64,000 bases of DNA, taken from positions 11,890 through 75,889 of the forward strand of contig JBAZGS010000005.1 of the NCBI GenBank assembly GCA_041652755.1. The letters are read 5' to 3'. The notes under the pieces are model-generated. The model did no database searches. It was not told the origin of the DNA and saw nothing but the letters and a program-made list of their open reading frames with translations. This DNA comes from JAQTTT01 sp041652755 (GTDB lineage: Archaea; Nanobdellota; Nanobdellia; Tiddalikarchaeales; Tiddalikarchaeaceae). Shown one piece after another: positions 33,976 through 42,075 of the stretch; positions within the stretch are counted from its first letter, which is position 1; each line of letters begins with the position of its first letter. Position numbers and translations under genes: made by a program.

Positions 33976-35273
33976 CAAGCAAGAATATTCCACCAAGGTT
34001 TTATGACTGATTCTATATCTTCTGTGTTCGCATTAATTATTATAGTAACTTCCATATCCTGGGGTAATATTCCTAATATTTTTGAGCTTTTAATCCCAAT
34101 TATTGAATAAATCGCGCTGCCTTCTTCTAGTTTAATAGTTTCAACTGAATCCATGTAATCATTAGATATTTTTATTGCATTATCAGGTAACATGTTTATT
34201 TCAATGGATTCGTTTTTGGATTCAGCATATAAAGTTGAAGAGTTAATATTTAAAGGCAGCTCAATTTCTGCGCTAGCATTTCCTATATTAAGTGTTAATG
34301 AATCATTCTCTAAATTTACTGAAATTTCGCTTAATTCTTTTCCAATTATTGTTTCAACCATTGGCTCACCTTTCTCAGACATTGGAAGAGCATATCTTAC
34401 TCCTTCCATTATTGCACTAACTCCATTATCTTGGGGCGAAACATAAATTCCTATGTCTTCTGATTCATCATACTCGTATTCAAAATTAAAGGAATAAACT
34501 CCTCCCATGCATGGCACTGAATTAAGTCTTGTAAAAATTCCGTTGTTTAGTTCAACTTTTGAGCCTGAACCAACATTCAGATTCTTCACAAACCCATTAA
34601 ATGTAACTCTGACTTTTGCATTTGAACCGCAGCCTTCAATGTTTTCAATAGTGTAATCTGTTCCTAAGAAACTGCAAGTCTTTGAAGTGTTGTACATTTT
34701 TAAGCAGTATCCAAAAATCCTGTTCTTAAAAGCATAACTAAAATTAGCAGTCAAGGTTTCAGCAGCAGAGTATTCATGTCTTTTAAAATAATCATCAATT
34801 CTTTCATTTGAGTTTATAATCTCATTAACCCATTCCTGCTCGCTTCTTAGCACCACTTCAACTTGCACAGTCCAATTACCATAAGAGTCAAGTATGTAAT
34901 TAAAACCTCCAATATCTGCCAATTTAGTTATAGTAATATTTTGGGTAGTATATTGAGTGCAATTGTTCATATCAGGCCCGTATGCTAAACAATTTTCTTG
35001 ATTGTCATATTCTACACAATGAAGATTATATCCTCCTGAGCAATAAGTGCTGCTGAATTTTCCGCATTGGCCTTCGCTATAAAAAATAATTTCTCCTTTT
35101 GGACTTATTAGTGAAGTAATGCAAGTTGAATCTTCATAAGGAATTATAACATTCAAGGATAAGACATCATTTGGAAATATTTTATCTGTTGAAAGAATAA
35201 GATTGCTTTCAGCAGCATAGGATGCATTAAACATTAAAGCTAGGATTAAAAATGAAATAATTATTTTATTCAT
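33972..35273 (-). CDS. Secreted hypothetical protein, 433 aa
   Basis: ATG 35273 with a clear signal peptide (MNKIIISFLILALMFNASYA). The mature protein is beta-rich, with several Ig/PEGA-like segments: 'TDKIFPNDVLSLNVIIPY', a Cys-rich patch with 'CGKFSSTYCSGGYNLHC', and many N-x-S/T sequons toward the C-terminus. It ends ..PWWNILAW. It looks like an extracellular glycoprotein with no membrane anchor or enzyme motif. No family recognised. Its stop is supplied by repeat copy 7. Confidence 0.75.
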   Translation of the reverse strand: MNKIIISFLILALMFNASYAAESNLILSTDKIFPNDVLSLNVIIPYEDSTCITSLISPKGEIIFYSEGQCGKFSSTYCSGGYNLHCVEYDNQENCLAYGPDMNNCTQYTTQNITITKLADIGGFNYILDSYGNWTVQVEVVLRSEQEWVNEIINSNERIDDYFKRHEYSAAETLTANFSYAFKNRIFGYCLKMYNTSKTCSFLGTDYTIENIEGCGSNAKVRVTFNGFVKNLNVGSGSKVELNNGIFTRLNSVPCMGGVYSFNFEYEYDESEDIGIYVSPQDNGVSAIMEGVRYALPMSEKGEPMVETIIGKELSEISVNLENDSLTLNIGNASAEIELPLNINSSTLYAESKNESIEINMLPDNAIKISNDYMDSVETIKLEEGSAIYSIIGIKSSKILGILPQDMEVTIIINANTEDIESVIKPWWNILAW

Positions 35274-35321
35274 AAAAAAAATATTAACTAATTATATATA
35301 AATGTATTTTCAATAGCTTAG

Positions 35322-35392
35322 TTCTTCTTCCTTGTTTATCTTGCTTGGGTATAGTGCGGTTGTTTGGTTTTTTTCTGTGAATTTTTTTATAA
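35322..35392 (+). repeat. Dispersed repeat, copy 8 (variant)
   Basis: 'TATCTTGCTTGGGTATAGTG' then 'CGGTTGTTTGGTTTTTTTCT'. It matches the element at 42.0 kb better than the main type. Confidence 0.55.
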
Positions 35393-35444
35393 CTTTATAG
35401 GAGTAATATACTTTTTTATAATACTGCTTAATTAGTTTATTTTT

Positions 35445-36146
35445 ATGACCATAAGACAAAATAAATTTGCGGTTGATGATTTGATAGCTCCTAAGAATGT
35501 GCTTTTAAGCGTTTTTTACAAGGATAATCTTAAGAGTTTAATTACTGGGATTATGGATGTTAATCCTGATGTTGTTTTTTATTCCACTGGAGGAACTGGT
35601 AAAGCAGTTATTGAAGCTGTTGGTGAAGGTAAGAATTATGTTTCTATTGAAAAATATACGAACTCTCCTGAAATGGAAGGCGGGCTTGTTAAAACATTGC
35701 ACCCTAAGGTTCATGCAGGCCTTCTTGGAGAGAGGGGCAATCCTCAGCATGAACTCTATCTTTATGATACTATGAATAAATTAACTGGAAGCCCTGGTGT
35801 TTATTTTGATGTAATGGTTGGCAACTTGTACCCTTTTGAGCAAAAAATTAGGGAAGATGGAGCAACTGTTGAAGATGCAAGGATTAATATTGACATTGGC
35901 GGACCCACTATGATTATGGCTTCTGCCAAGAACTGGCACAGCGTTGCAGTGCTCACTTCACCTAAACAGTATAGTGGTTTTATTGATTCTTTAAATAAGA
36001 ATAAGGGTATTACTTTAAGTGATAGGTTTAATTTAGCACAGCAAGCAATGGAATTAGTTGGACAGTATAGAAGCGCTATTGCTGACTACTTTTTAGCCCT
36101 TGACTTTAATAAAGATGTTTTGCCAACATTAAATATTAAAAAGTAA
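35445..36146 (+). CDS. purH: Stand-alone IMP cyclohydrolase (PurH MGS-like domain)
   Basis: 233 residues matching only the N-terminal half of bifunctional PurH: 'FYSTGGTGKAVIEAVGEGK', 'EMEGGLVKTLHPKVHAGLL', 'VMVGNLYPFEQKI' and 'INIDIGGPTMIMASAKNW'. This MGS-like domain closes FAICAR to IMP. The formyltransferase half (~300 residues) is missing and the frame ends cleanly, so this is a genuine short form, not a truncation. In such archaea the transformylase step would need a separate enzyme. Terminated by a hairpin at 36142-36177. Confidence 0.9.
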   Translation: MTIRQNKFAVDDLIAPKNVLLSVFYKDNLKSLITGIMDVNPDVVFYSTGGTGKAVIEAVGEGKNYVSIEKYTNSPEMEGGLVKTLHPKVHAGLLGERGNPQHELYLYDTMNKLTGSPGVYFDVMVGNLYPFEQKIREDGATVEDARINIDIGGPTMIMASAKNWHSVAVLTSPKQYSGFIDSLNKNKGITLSDRFNLAQQAMELVGQYRSAIADYFLALDFNKDVLPTLNIKK

Positions 36147-36177
36147 TCCCAAAAAAGATTACTTATTATTTTTTTAA
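36142..36177 (+). terminator. Hairpin terminator after purH
   Basis: AGTAATC (36142-36148) pairs with GATTACT (36157-36163), followed by TATTATTTTTTT. The stop codon lies inside the left arm. It also overlaps the beginning of a repeat copy and the end of the convergent CruF-like gene. Confidence 0.55.
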
Positions 36178-37245
36178 TTCTCTTGTATTCTTTTTTTCTG
36201 TTCGGGAAGTCGTGAGAGTTGGGGAGTTTTTGCTTAAGTAGTATGGAATTAATAGCATTAGTGTGTGGAATGTTCCTGTTAAGAGTTGGAGCCATATTAT
36301 TTCATAGTATTTTCCTATTATTGCTGTTATTATGTTTATTAAGTGTATTATTATGAAAAGGATGGGCAGTAAGTATTCTTTTTTTAGTGAAATTTTTGAA
36401 TTCATTTTTCCTTTCCAAAAGATTAAAAGAAGTATTATTGGTGTTATTAAATGAACTCCTAGCATTATCCATTCTGCAATGCTTCCTTTAGTAAAAAAGG
36501 GTTCAAGCCATAAGAATAGTCTTGAGATGGGGGAAACTAAGGTTATTAATGCTACAATCATTGATATTATAGGATATATTACATATTTAGTGTTGTATTT
36601 GCTTTTTTTGTAAAAATATCTTCCTATTAATATTGCTGCTGCTGCAATTAAGCAAAACCAGTACCATCCTGTGAAATTATAAACAGGCTCTCCGTAAATA
36701 TTTGCATCATTAGAAGTGATAAACCATGTCCATCTTCCTAATATTCCTTCTTTAGTGTTAAATACTTGTTTTATTGCCACAGGGTCTAGTGTGAAGTCAA
36801 AAATCATACCTGATATTCCTACAATGAAAGGCTTAATCCATGTTGGAATTTTCATGTAATTTGTCAGCCTTAATGATGCATAAATAATCACATATTCTAT
36901 TAAAGGGATTGATAAAGGAATATTTAATATCATTATCAAAGCTTTTCCGTAATTATAATAGCCTGCCATTGTTGCAAAATTCTCATAAACTGCAGCATAA
37001 AGAAATGTAAAACAAACTAATTCTAACAATATCACTAAAGGCTTTTTCTCATTCTTTAATATGAAATAAATCGCCACACCTGAAATTATCAAAAGAATTA
37101 AATCACCTATTATCCACTCAGGTATTAATGTAGGGATTGTTTCAAAACCTGGATTCGTCTTGACGCTTGATATTGTTAATACTGTTAATAACACAATTAC
37201 TGCAAAGACTATTCCAAGTAATTTAAGCAAGTTTTGCGGCTTCAA
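36166..37245 (-). CDS. Carotenoid hydratase CruF-like membrane protein
   Basis: 359 residues from TTG 37245; an in-frame stop lies 33 bp upstream, and no nearby ATG would keep the first TM. About nine TM helices. DUF422/CruF hallmarks: 'FATMAGYYNYG', 'DFTLDPVAIKQ', 'GRWTWF' and 'YGEPVYNFTGWYW'. CruF hydrates the C1,2 double bond at the ends of bacterioruberin-type C50 carotenoids. No other carotenoid gene is nearby, so its role may rest on genes elsewhere or on host lipids. The last ~20 codons (..TSRTEKKNTRELKK) are encoded by a dispersed repeat. Confidence 0.82.
   Translation of the reverse strand: MKPQNLLKLLGIVFAVIVLLTVLTISSVKTNPGFETIPTLIPEWIIGDLILLIISGVAIYFILKNEKKPLVILLELVCFTFLYAAVYENFATMAGYYNYGKALIMILNIPLSIPLIEYVIIYASLRLTNYMKIPTWIKPFIVGISGMIFDFTLDPVAIKQVFNTKEGILGRWTWFITSNDANIYGEPVYNFTGWYWFCLIAAAAILIGRYFYKKSKYNTKYVIYPIISMIVALITLVSPISRLFLWLEPFFTKGSIAEWIMLGVHLITPIILLLIFWKGKMNSKISLKKEYLLPILFIIIHLINIITAIIGKYYEIIWLQLLTGTFHTLMLLIPYYLSKNSPTLTTSRTEKKNTRELKK
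36168..36237 (+). repeat. Dispersed intergenic repeat, copy 9
   Basis: 'TTTTTTTCTGTTCGGGAAGT' then 'CGTGAGAGTTGGGGAGTTTT' and TGCT. It overlaps the 3-prime end of the CruF-like gene. Confidence 0.75.
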
Positions 37246-37299
37246 ATCAGGATAAACTAAGCATCCACTATTTTAAGAATATACTTTTTTAATTAATAT

Positions 37300-37366
37300 T
37301 TAATTATTTTTTTCTATTTATGTAGTCGTGAGAGTTAGGAAGTTTTTGCTCGCAACTTTTTAATTA
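37300..37366 (+). repeat. Dispersed intergenic repeat, copy 10
   Basis: 'TTTAATTATTTTTTTCTATT', then 'GTCGTGAGAGTTAGGAAGTT' and TTTGCTCGCAACTTTTTAATTA. It provides the stop of the next minus gene. Confidence 0.75.
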
Positions 37367-38463
37367 GTATTCCAATTTTTTTTATAAATATGGTCTTCCA
37401 TACTTAGTCCTTTTTGGGTGCTGCTTTGTATTTCTAATAGATTAAGTGCTGGTTTTTCTTTTGTTAATAATTGGTGATATTTTTCTTGTTCTACTTGAAG
37501 TGTTGATTGTTTTATGTGTTTTGTCTCTTTTTCTAATTTTAACCAGCATTCTCCCACTAGATTATGAAATAGTTCTAATCTTTCTTCATGTTTGTGTATG
37601 GATGTATTTGAGTTAGGATTTAGTTGCTGCAATAAATAAACCTTGTCTTTCAGTTTAGCTTTTGCTAGATAAATTGCATTTGAATTTTTTGATTTTGCAT
37701 TCCATAAAACAAATTCTAAATTATGAAATACTGAGCATTCTTTTTCTTGAATAGTGATATTATTGCATCTGTATCCTAATTCCTGCATTTTTTTAATTAT
37801 GTCATTTCTTGGAGATTCAATTACTCCTATTGTAATTAATTTAAGTTCATCATTACTTAAAATATCAATTGGCTGAATTAATACTTGTGAATCTTTAACA
37901 TACGTTAAATTTTGCGCCTTTACTTGCAATATTTTATTGCTTTGATACCATTCTTCAACTGAGCCTTCAATACCTTTCTTGTTCCACCATCCTTGTAATT
38001 GTGGCTGCGTTATTAGTTCTGGTTTGTAGAATTTCACCCTCATAGGGCTTAATCGTCTTCCGCATTCGTATTCGCTGTTGCTCCTTATTTGAACAAGCTC
38101 TTTTCCATTAAATTCCCATTCTCTTCTTTTAAAGACATTCCTTATTGCGATATCTTGAATGTGTGTTGAATGATTATTTTGAATCAAATAATCAAGCCCT
38201 GAATCAATATCTGTTGAATCTATATCATAAACCTGACTTGCTGTATTTCTAAGCTCATTCCAAAGCATTTCATTATTATATGAATTTTGAAAATAAGACT
38301 CTTCGTAAGCTTTGCAAGCTTGCAGAAAATCCAAATCTTTATCACCAAATTGCCATGCTATTCTCCAATTATCTTTTCCATATTTGGAATCATAGTTTTG
38401 AAATAAGCTTTCCTTGTTTTTTCCGAATTGGCCAAGCCTTTTTTCAACAGTAACCCAAGACAT
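37360..38463 (-). CDS. Hypothetical two-part protein with C-terminal cupin-like domain
   Basis: 367 residues from ATG 38463. The N-terminal ~110 residues are helical ('WVTVEKRLGQFGKNKESLFQ'). A middle part has 'ELKLITIGVIESPRND'. The C-terminal part has 'YLLQQLNPNSNTSIHKHEER' then LELFHNLVGECWLKL and a late 'EKYHQLLTKEKPALNLLEI', matching the strand order and His/Glu metal ligands of a cupin. This could be a small-molecule-binding or isomerase domain. No family named. Single-gene unit between two repeats. Confidence 0.65.
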   Translation of the reverse strand: MSWVTVEKRLGQFGKNKESLFQNYDSKYGKDNWRIAWQFGDKDLDFLQACKAYEESYFQNSYNNEMLWNELRNTASQVYDIDSTDIDSGLDYLIQNNHSTHIQDIAIRNVFKRREWEFNGKELVQIRSNSEYECGRRLSPMRVKFYKPELITQPQLQGWWNKKGIEGSVEEWYQSNKILQVKAQNLTYVKDSQVLIQPIDILSNDELKLITIGVIESPRNDIIKKMQELGYRCNNITIQEKECSVFHNLEFVLWNAKSKNSNAIYLAKAKLKDKVYLLQQLNPNSNTSIHKHEERLELFHNLVGECWLKLEKETKHIKQSTLQVEQEKYHQLLTKEKPALNLLEIQSSTQKGLSMEDHIYKKNWNTN

Positions 38464-38507
38464 AATAAATAGATAAAATATTGAACTTATAATTCTTTCT
38501 TATAACT

Positions 38508-38562
38508 CACTTTCTCTTTTACTTAACTATTTAATATCTTTTATTCATTTTGTGAGCTATGA
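38508..38562 (+). repeat. Dispersed intergenic repeat, copy 11
   Basis: An extended left arm 'CTTTCTCTTTTACTTAACTA' precedes 'TTTAATATCTTTTATTCATT'; the right half has diverged. Confidence 0.65.
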
Positions 38563-38613
38563 AACTATTCATATTGAATATGTTTTTAAAAAGAAGAATT
38601 TACTTTTTTAAAA

Positions 38614-39210
38614 ATGATACCCACTAATTTTGAGGTCAAGTCATGGATAATTTCAACCCTGCAACATTCCTGTCATGTTGAGTACTTTTTAGAAAAATTA
38701 GATGTGGGAAAAGAGGACTTGGAGAGGCCTCACGATTTGGTTGGGAAAGGAAATAAGTATGAATGGGATGCAATTAAAGGCTTTGCTCTGCAGTACCGCA
38801 CTCCAAAGGTTGATTTTGAAGCCTATATTTTGCCCTCTTTGAACCTGCATAGACAGCAGTATCATCATAAGATGTTCAATCAGGAGAGCATTAATCCTTC
38901 AAGAGATAATTTGTTGCTCGGAGCTATTGATGCTGTCTGCTCAAGGCTTGAAAACAGGCAGTATCAGGGAGGAAAAATGGATTATTTTTCCTTGGAAAAG
39001 ATGCTTATGAAAAATGAAAATTTTGGAAATAACATAATGCTTGATGTCATCCCCTTAATGAAAGGATTAGAGCAGCCAAAATTTGAAAGCATAACAAGCC
39101 TGATTAATTTCCCAAACATTGGCTTAAAAAATGATGTTTATAAAAAAATCGTGAACATAGTGAATGTTACTTTAGGAATGCTAAAAATCAAAGGATATGA
39201 ATTGGATTAA
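38614..39210 (+). CDS. Helical His-rich hypothetical protein, 198 aa
   Basis: ATG 38614 (MIPTNFEVKSW). All-helical, with conserved-looking metal-type residues: 'STLQHSCHVEYFL', 'LERPHDLVGKGNKYEWDAI' and 'LHRQQYHHKMFN'. The H..H / ERPHD / NK-EWD / H..HH arrangement recalls DUF5662-type helical proteins and HD-like hydrolases, but I cannot confirm either. It is probably a cytoplasmic metal-binding protein. Monocistronic, bounded by repeats. Confidence 0.6.
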   Translation: MIPTNFEVKSWIISTLQHSCHVEYFLEKLDVGKEDLERPHDLVGKGNKYEWDAIKGFALQYRTPKVDFEAYILPSLNLHRQQYHHKMFNQESINPSRDNLLLGAIDAVCSRLENRQYQGGKMDYFSLEKMLMKNENFGNNIMLDVIPLMKGLEQPKFESITSLINFPNIGLKNDVYKKIVNIVNVTLGMLKIKGYELD

Positions 39211-39215
39211 ATAAT

Positions 39216-39303
39216 ATCTCTTTATTTTTTTTAACTACCTATTTAATATCTTGTTTCATTTTTTCTGATTCAGGGAGTCTTTGGGAGTTTTTTGCTTAAT
39301 TAT
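39216..39303 (+). repeat. Dispersed intergenic repeat, copy 12
   Basis: 'CTACCTATTTAATATCTTGT', then 'TTCTGATTCAGGGAGTCTTT' and GGGAGTTTTTTGCTTAATTA. Confidence 0.8.
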
Positions 39304-39321
39304 TTAAAATAATAATATATA

Positions 39322-39777
39322 ATGTTAAATATGATTAATTGCTTTTCTTGTAATAATAAGGATGAAGAAAGAGTGATTTTTCCAGCCAAATATTGGAAGG
39401 TTCTAATAAGTAATAATCAGTTTCATTTAGGGCAATCTATTGTTGATTTGAAAAGGCATGCTGAAAGCTTAAGCAAATTGACAAAAGAGGAATATTTTGA
39501 ATTTGGAAAGATTGCAAAAAAATTAGAAAATGGAATAAAAAAAGCATTTAAACCAACCCATTTCAACTGGTTTTGCCTGATGAATAATGCAGTAAGAAAC
39601 AAACAATCCCCTCATGTGCATTGGCATTTAGTTCCTAGATATGATAAAAAAATAGAAATCAATAAAGAAATCTTTATAGATGAAGAATATTGTTTCCCTT
39701 GTGATATGATGAAAGAAAGAAAAGTAAATAATGAAACATTAAAAATTATTAAAAAAATGATAAAAAACAATATTTAA
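39322..39777 (+). CDS. HIT-family hydrolase
   Basis: 151 residues. The active-site His triad 'SPHVHWHLVPRY' gives H98, H100 and H102 (H-x-H-x-H); the usual upstream 'N.. F N' context is seen in 'HFNWFCLMNNAV'. HIT enzymes hydrolyse dinucleoside polyphosphates, AMP-lysine or other nucleotide conjugates. Cys7/Cys10 and the late 'YCFPCDMM' could form a structural zinc site, as in some HIT branches. It starts at ATG 39322 or 39331. Fits the nucleotide clean-up theme. Confidence 0.9.
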   Translation: MLNMINCFSCNNKDEERVIFPAKYWKVLISNNQFHLGQSIVDLKRHAESLSKLTKEEYFEFGKIAKKLENGIKKAFKPTHFNWFCLMNNAVRNKQSPHVHWHLVPRYDKKIEINKEIFIDEEYCFPCDMMKERKVNNETLKIIKKMIKNNI

Positions 39778-39786
39778 CTAGATTTA

Positions 39787-39838
39787 TCTCTCTCTTTCTT
39801 TTTTACTTAACTATTTAATATATTTTATTTTCTTTTAA
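39787..39838 (+). repeat. Dispersed intergenic repeat, copy 13 (left half)
   Basis: 'CTCTCTTTCTTTTTTACTTA' then 'ACTATTTAATATATTTTATT'. It overlaps the end of the minus-strand regulator gene. Confidence 0.6.
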
Positions 39839-40357
39839 TGAATCTATTGACAATTGCCACTCATTGGCTAGATTTATTCCTTTAATTACATCATTGGTGA
39901 GGAACTTTATGGGCTTGGCTGGGTAGATGATTAGGTTGGCTTTTTCTTTATTATTGACTTGGTTGAAGTATTTGGATAAAATGCTTAAATGATTCTCTAA
40001 GACATGGGCAGTTATTGTTTTCGGTTCTTTGCCTTGGATTATTTCTTTGGCTGATTTTGATGTGATTAAGTACAAGGTTTTCTTTAATACTGCCAAAGTG
40101 TCTTTGTATTCAGGCGCCTGAAAATATATTTGTTTAATTCTTTCCTGCTCAAAGGCTAAGTGCGAGGCTAAGAGTAGTGGGTTAATGACTGCTACTGCGT
40201 TCTTTGAATCCCTTGCCGTGATTCCTTTAAGCTCTAATTCTTTGATTACTTTGCTGACTAGCATTTTTGAGCATTTGAGGAAGTTGGCAATATCTGTTTG
40301 GTAGATTTTCTTATAAGAGTAGTGGAGGAGGTATTCGTAGATTTCAAGCGTTTTCAT
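39815..40357 (-). CDS. Winged-helix transcription regulator
   Basis: 180 residues from ATG 40357; a TTG one codon upstream is less likely. The N-terminal winged helix is 'IYEYLLHYSYKKIYQTDIAN' then 'FLKCSKMLVSKVIKELELKG', a standard recognition-helix pattern. The C-terminal ~110 residues are an alpha/beta effector part ('TKTLYLITSKSAKEIIQG'-like, 'ANLIIYPAKPIKFLTNDVI'). It is divergent from a YdjM-like/ATPase operon, with an 18-bp palindrome 5 bp before its own start, so it probably controls both. Confidence 0.75.
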   Translation of the reverse strand: MKTLEIYEYLLHYSYKKIYQTDIANFLKCSKMLVSKVIKELELKGITARDSKNAVAVINPLLLASHLAFEQERIKQIYFQAPEYKDTLAVLKKTLYLITSKSAKEIIQGKEPKTITAHVLENHLSILSKYFNQVNNKEKANLIIYPAKPIKFLTNDVIKGINLANEWQLSIDSLKENKIY

Positions 40358-40361
40358 CAAT

Positions 40362-40379
40362 GTAAACTATTTAGTTTAC
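40362..40379. promoter_or_regulatory. Palindromic operator in divergent promoter
   Basis: GTAAACTATTTAGTTTAC: 8-bp perfect arms around TT, between the regulator start (40357) and the YdjM-like start (40406). Likely the binding site of the winged-helix regulator. Confidence 0.7.
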
Positions 40380-40405
40380 TTTTTATAAAGTATTCCATAT
40401 TATAT

Positions 40406-40843
40406 ATGTTGCTGTTAACTCATCTTATTGGGTTTGGACTCTTAAGTTTCGTGCTTAATATTAAAGTGTCTATATTAGGTTTTATATTTTCCGTTCTTCC
40501 AGATATTGATAATCCTTCTTCAATCATTGGCCAAATGTTTCCTAAAATTAGCACTTTTTTATTCGAACGCTTCGGCCACAGGGGACTCACCCATTCAATC
40601 ATTCCTTTGATAATATTAGGCATTGCAGCATTGTACAATGCTGACTTGCTTGAGTTATTTTTGGCTTACTTTTCGCACTTACTTTTAGATTCATTGAACA
40701 GTTTTGGAATCATGCTTTTTTACCCGAGCAATTCAAGGTTTGTTTTGTTTAATCTAGGAATAAGGGTTGGAAGCAGCAAGGAATTAGTGATGAATCTTAT
40801 AATGATTGCTATAGTTTCAGCTTACGCGTATATCAAGAGGTGA
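40406..40843 (+). CDS. YdjM/DUF457-like membrane metal-dependent hydrolase
   Basis: 145 residues from ATG 40406; an earlier frame start would run into the divergent regulator and its operator. Family motifs: 'SVLPDIDNPSS' (D33/D35), 'FGHRGLTHSIIP' (H58, H63) and 'YFSHLLLDSLNSFGI' (H91, D95). These polar residues lie between or at the ends of four TM helices and should bind a metal. YdjM-type proteins are putative membrane hydrolases with unproven substrate. First gene of an operon with the ATPase, 7 bp apart. Confidence 0.85.
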   Translation: MLLLTHLIGFGLLSFVLNIKVSILGFIFSVLPDIDNPSSIIGQMFPKISTFLFERFGHRGLTHSIIPLIILGIAALYNADLLELFLAYFSHLLLDSLNSFGIMLFYPSNSRFVLFNLGIRVGSSKELVMNLIMIAIVSAYAYIKR

Positions 40844-40850
40844 AAATTGA

Positions 40851-41591
40851 ATGCATGTAATAAGAAGGGAAGTGATGGAAAAAATACTATACAACCTTAA
40901 TTTTAAGGTTAATTCAGTTATTGTTGGAAAGCCAGGCGTTGGAAAGACAGCACTACTGAAATACTTGGAGAGTTTCGCTCCCAACGCTTACTATATTAGC
41001 AGCAGCGGACCCAAACAAATCTTGTTGCAAGTTTTAAAGAAAGCTAAGATTCCCTGCAAATCAGGCGAGCTCGTAGCAGATTTGGAAAATAAAGCTAAGA
41101 AGATTAAAGATTTAGCGCTCTTAGTTGACGATGCTGACAAGCTATCAAAACCAGCTAAGAGAGTGCTTGAAGAACTAAGAGCTAGCATGATTTTAGCTAC
41201 TGAGAAACCCTTAGCCATTAATTATGAAGTAATAAATCTTGAAGGCTTTAATGATGAAGAATTAAAAGATTATTTGAAAAGCTTCATGCTAACAAAGGAA
41301 ATGCATGACAAAGTCTACTATTTTATTAAGAATTACTCTGACTCCTCACCTTTAAGCGTTAAAAGAGCAGTTGAGCTATACTCCAAGAACTTGGAGACTA
41401 AACAAGTCTTTTCCTTGTTCAGCTTCACTTCAAAAAAGATTGAACTCTTAACAATTGCCTCCTTCATGTCAATCGGTTATTTACTAATGAGCTTAAGATA
41501 TTTATTGTATTACCAAAAAGACTTTCATTTAGGCTACGCATTAGGCACCCTAGCATACATAATATTCTTTTTATTCAGAAGAAGGAAGTAA
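40851..41591 (+). CDS. AAA-type ATPase with C-terminal TM anchor
   Basis: 246 residues. Walker A 'VGKPGVGKTALLKYLE' (residues 25-40), Walker B 'DLALLVDDADKLSKPAKRV', and sensor-like 'ASMILATEKPLAI'; the layout is ORC/Cdc6- or ExeA-like but short. Two TM helices end the protein ('IASFMSIGYLLMSLRYLLYY' and 'GYALGTLAYIIFFLFRRRK'). It is thus a membrane-tethered AAA ATPase co-transcribed with the YdjM-like hydrolase and facing a dedicated regulator. Process unknown; DNA- or protein-remodelling at the membrane is possible. Confidence 0.78.
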   Translation: MHVIRREVMEKILYNLNFKVNSVIVGKPGVGKTALLKYLESFAPNAYYISSSGPKQILLQVLKKAKIPCKSGELVADLENKAKKIKDLALLVDDADKLSKPAKRVLEELRASMILATEKPLAINYEVINLEGFNDEELKDYLKSFMLTKEMHDKVYYFIKNYSDSSPLSVKRAVELYSKNLETKQVFSLFSFTSKKIELLTIASFMSIGYLLMSLRYLLYYQKDFHLGYALGTLAYIIFFLFRRRK

Positions 41592-41598
41592 AAACCTA

Positions 41599-41645
41599 GT
41601 TAATATCTTGTTTCTTTTTTGAGATTCGGTTGGGATAAAGGAAAG
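41599..41645 (+). repeat. Dispersed intergenic repeat, copy 14
   Basis: 'GTTAATATCTTGTTTCTTTT', then 'GAGATTCGGTTGGGATAAAG', the same variant as copy 2. Confidence 0.7.
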
Positions 41646-41675
41646 TTTAAGAAAAATTAAATTAATATAATTATT

Positions 41676-41990
41676 ATGAAAATTGTTCAAGATAAAGTTA
41701 AAAATTTTATTAAAAATAATAATTTAGAAACTAATGCTGAGAATCATTTTATTGATTTAGTCAGCGAAATTGGAGAGGTTGGAAAAGAATTGCTTAAAAT
41801 GAGCAATTACGGAAGGAACAAATCTATTGAATTTAGGGAAGAAATAAAAGGAGAGTTAGGAGATGCTTTTTATTCTTTGATTAGTGTAGCTAATAAGTTT
41901 AATGTTGATTTAGAGTTAGAATTAAATAAAGTCCTTAAAAAGTATGAAAAAAGACTACAAAAAGGAAGTGCCGGATCAGAAAATGATTAA
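41676..41990 (+). CDS. MazG-type nucleotide pyrophosphohydrolase
   Basis: 104 residues, all-alpha. Complete metal motif: E31-x-x-E34 ('SEIGEVGKELL') and E60-x-x-D63 ('GELGDAFYSLIS'), the hallmark of MazG/MazG-like NTP pyrophosphohydrolases that convert (d)NTPs to (d)NMP + PPi, often to remove non-canonical or excess nucleotides. A single MazG domain as in iMazG/RS21-C6. Compare the degenerate relative at 33558. Single-gene unit between two repeats. Confidence 0.9.
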   Translation: MKIVQDKVKNFIKNNNLETNAENHFIDLVSEIGEVGKELLKMSNYGRNKSIEFREEIKGELGDAFYSLISVANKFNVDLELELNKVLKKYEKRLQKGSAGSEND

Positions 41991-42000
41991 ATTATAATCC

Positions 42001-42075
42001 TTCTTCATCTTTTTTTATCTTGCTTGGGTATAATGAGGTTGTTTCGTTTTTTTCTGATTCGGTTGAGATTATTTT
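42001..42075 (+). repeat. Dispersed repeat, copy 15 (variant like copy 8)
   Basis: 'TATCTTGCTTGGGTATAATG', then 'TTTCTGATTCGGTTGAGATT'. It marks the left edge of the very AT-rich 42-50 kb island and abuts the stop of the HNH gene. Confidence 0.65.

Noticed and set aside
24986..35273. C-terminal Trp in several proteins (24986, 28865, 33972)
   Set aside because: No shared motif before the Trp; in two cases the end is determined by the dispersed repeat or by unrelated sequence.
28816..42075. Classical integron attC array
   Set aside because: The repeats lack the R/L core sites (RYYYAAC/GTTRRRY) and attC-like palindromic folding, and no integrase is seen; only the cassette-like layout is retained as a hypothesis.
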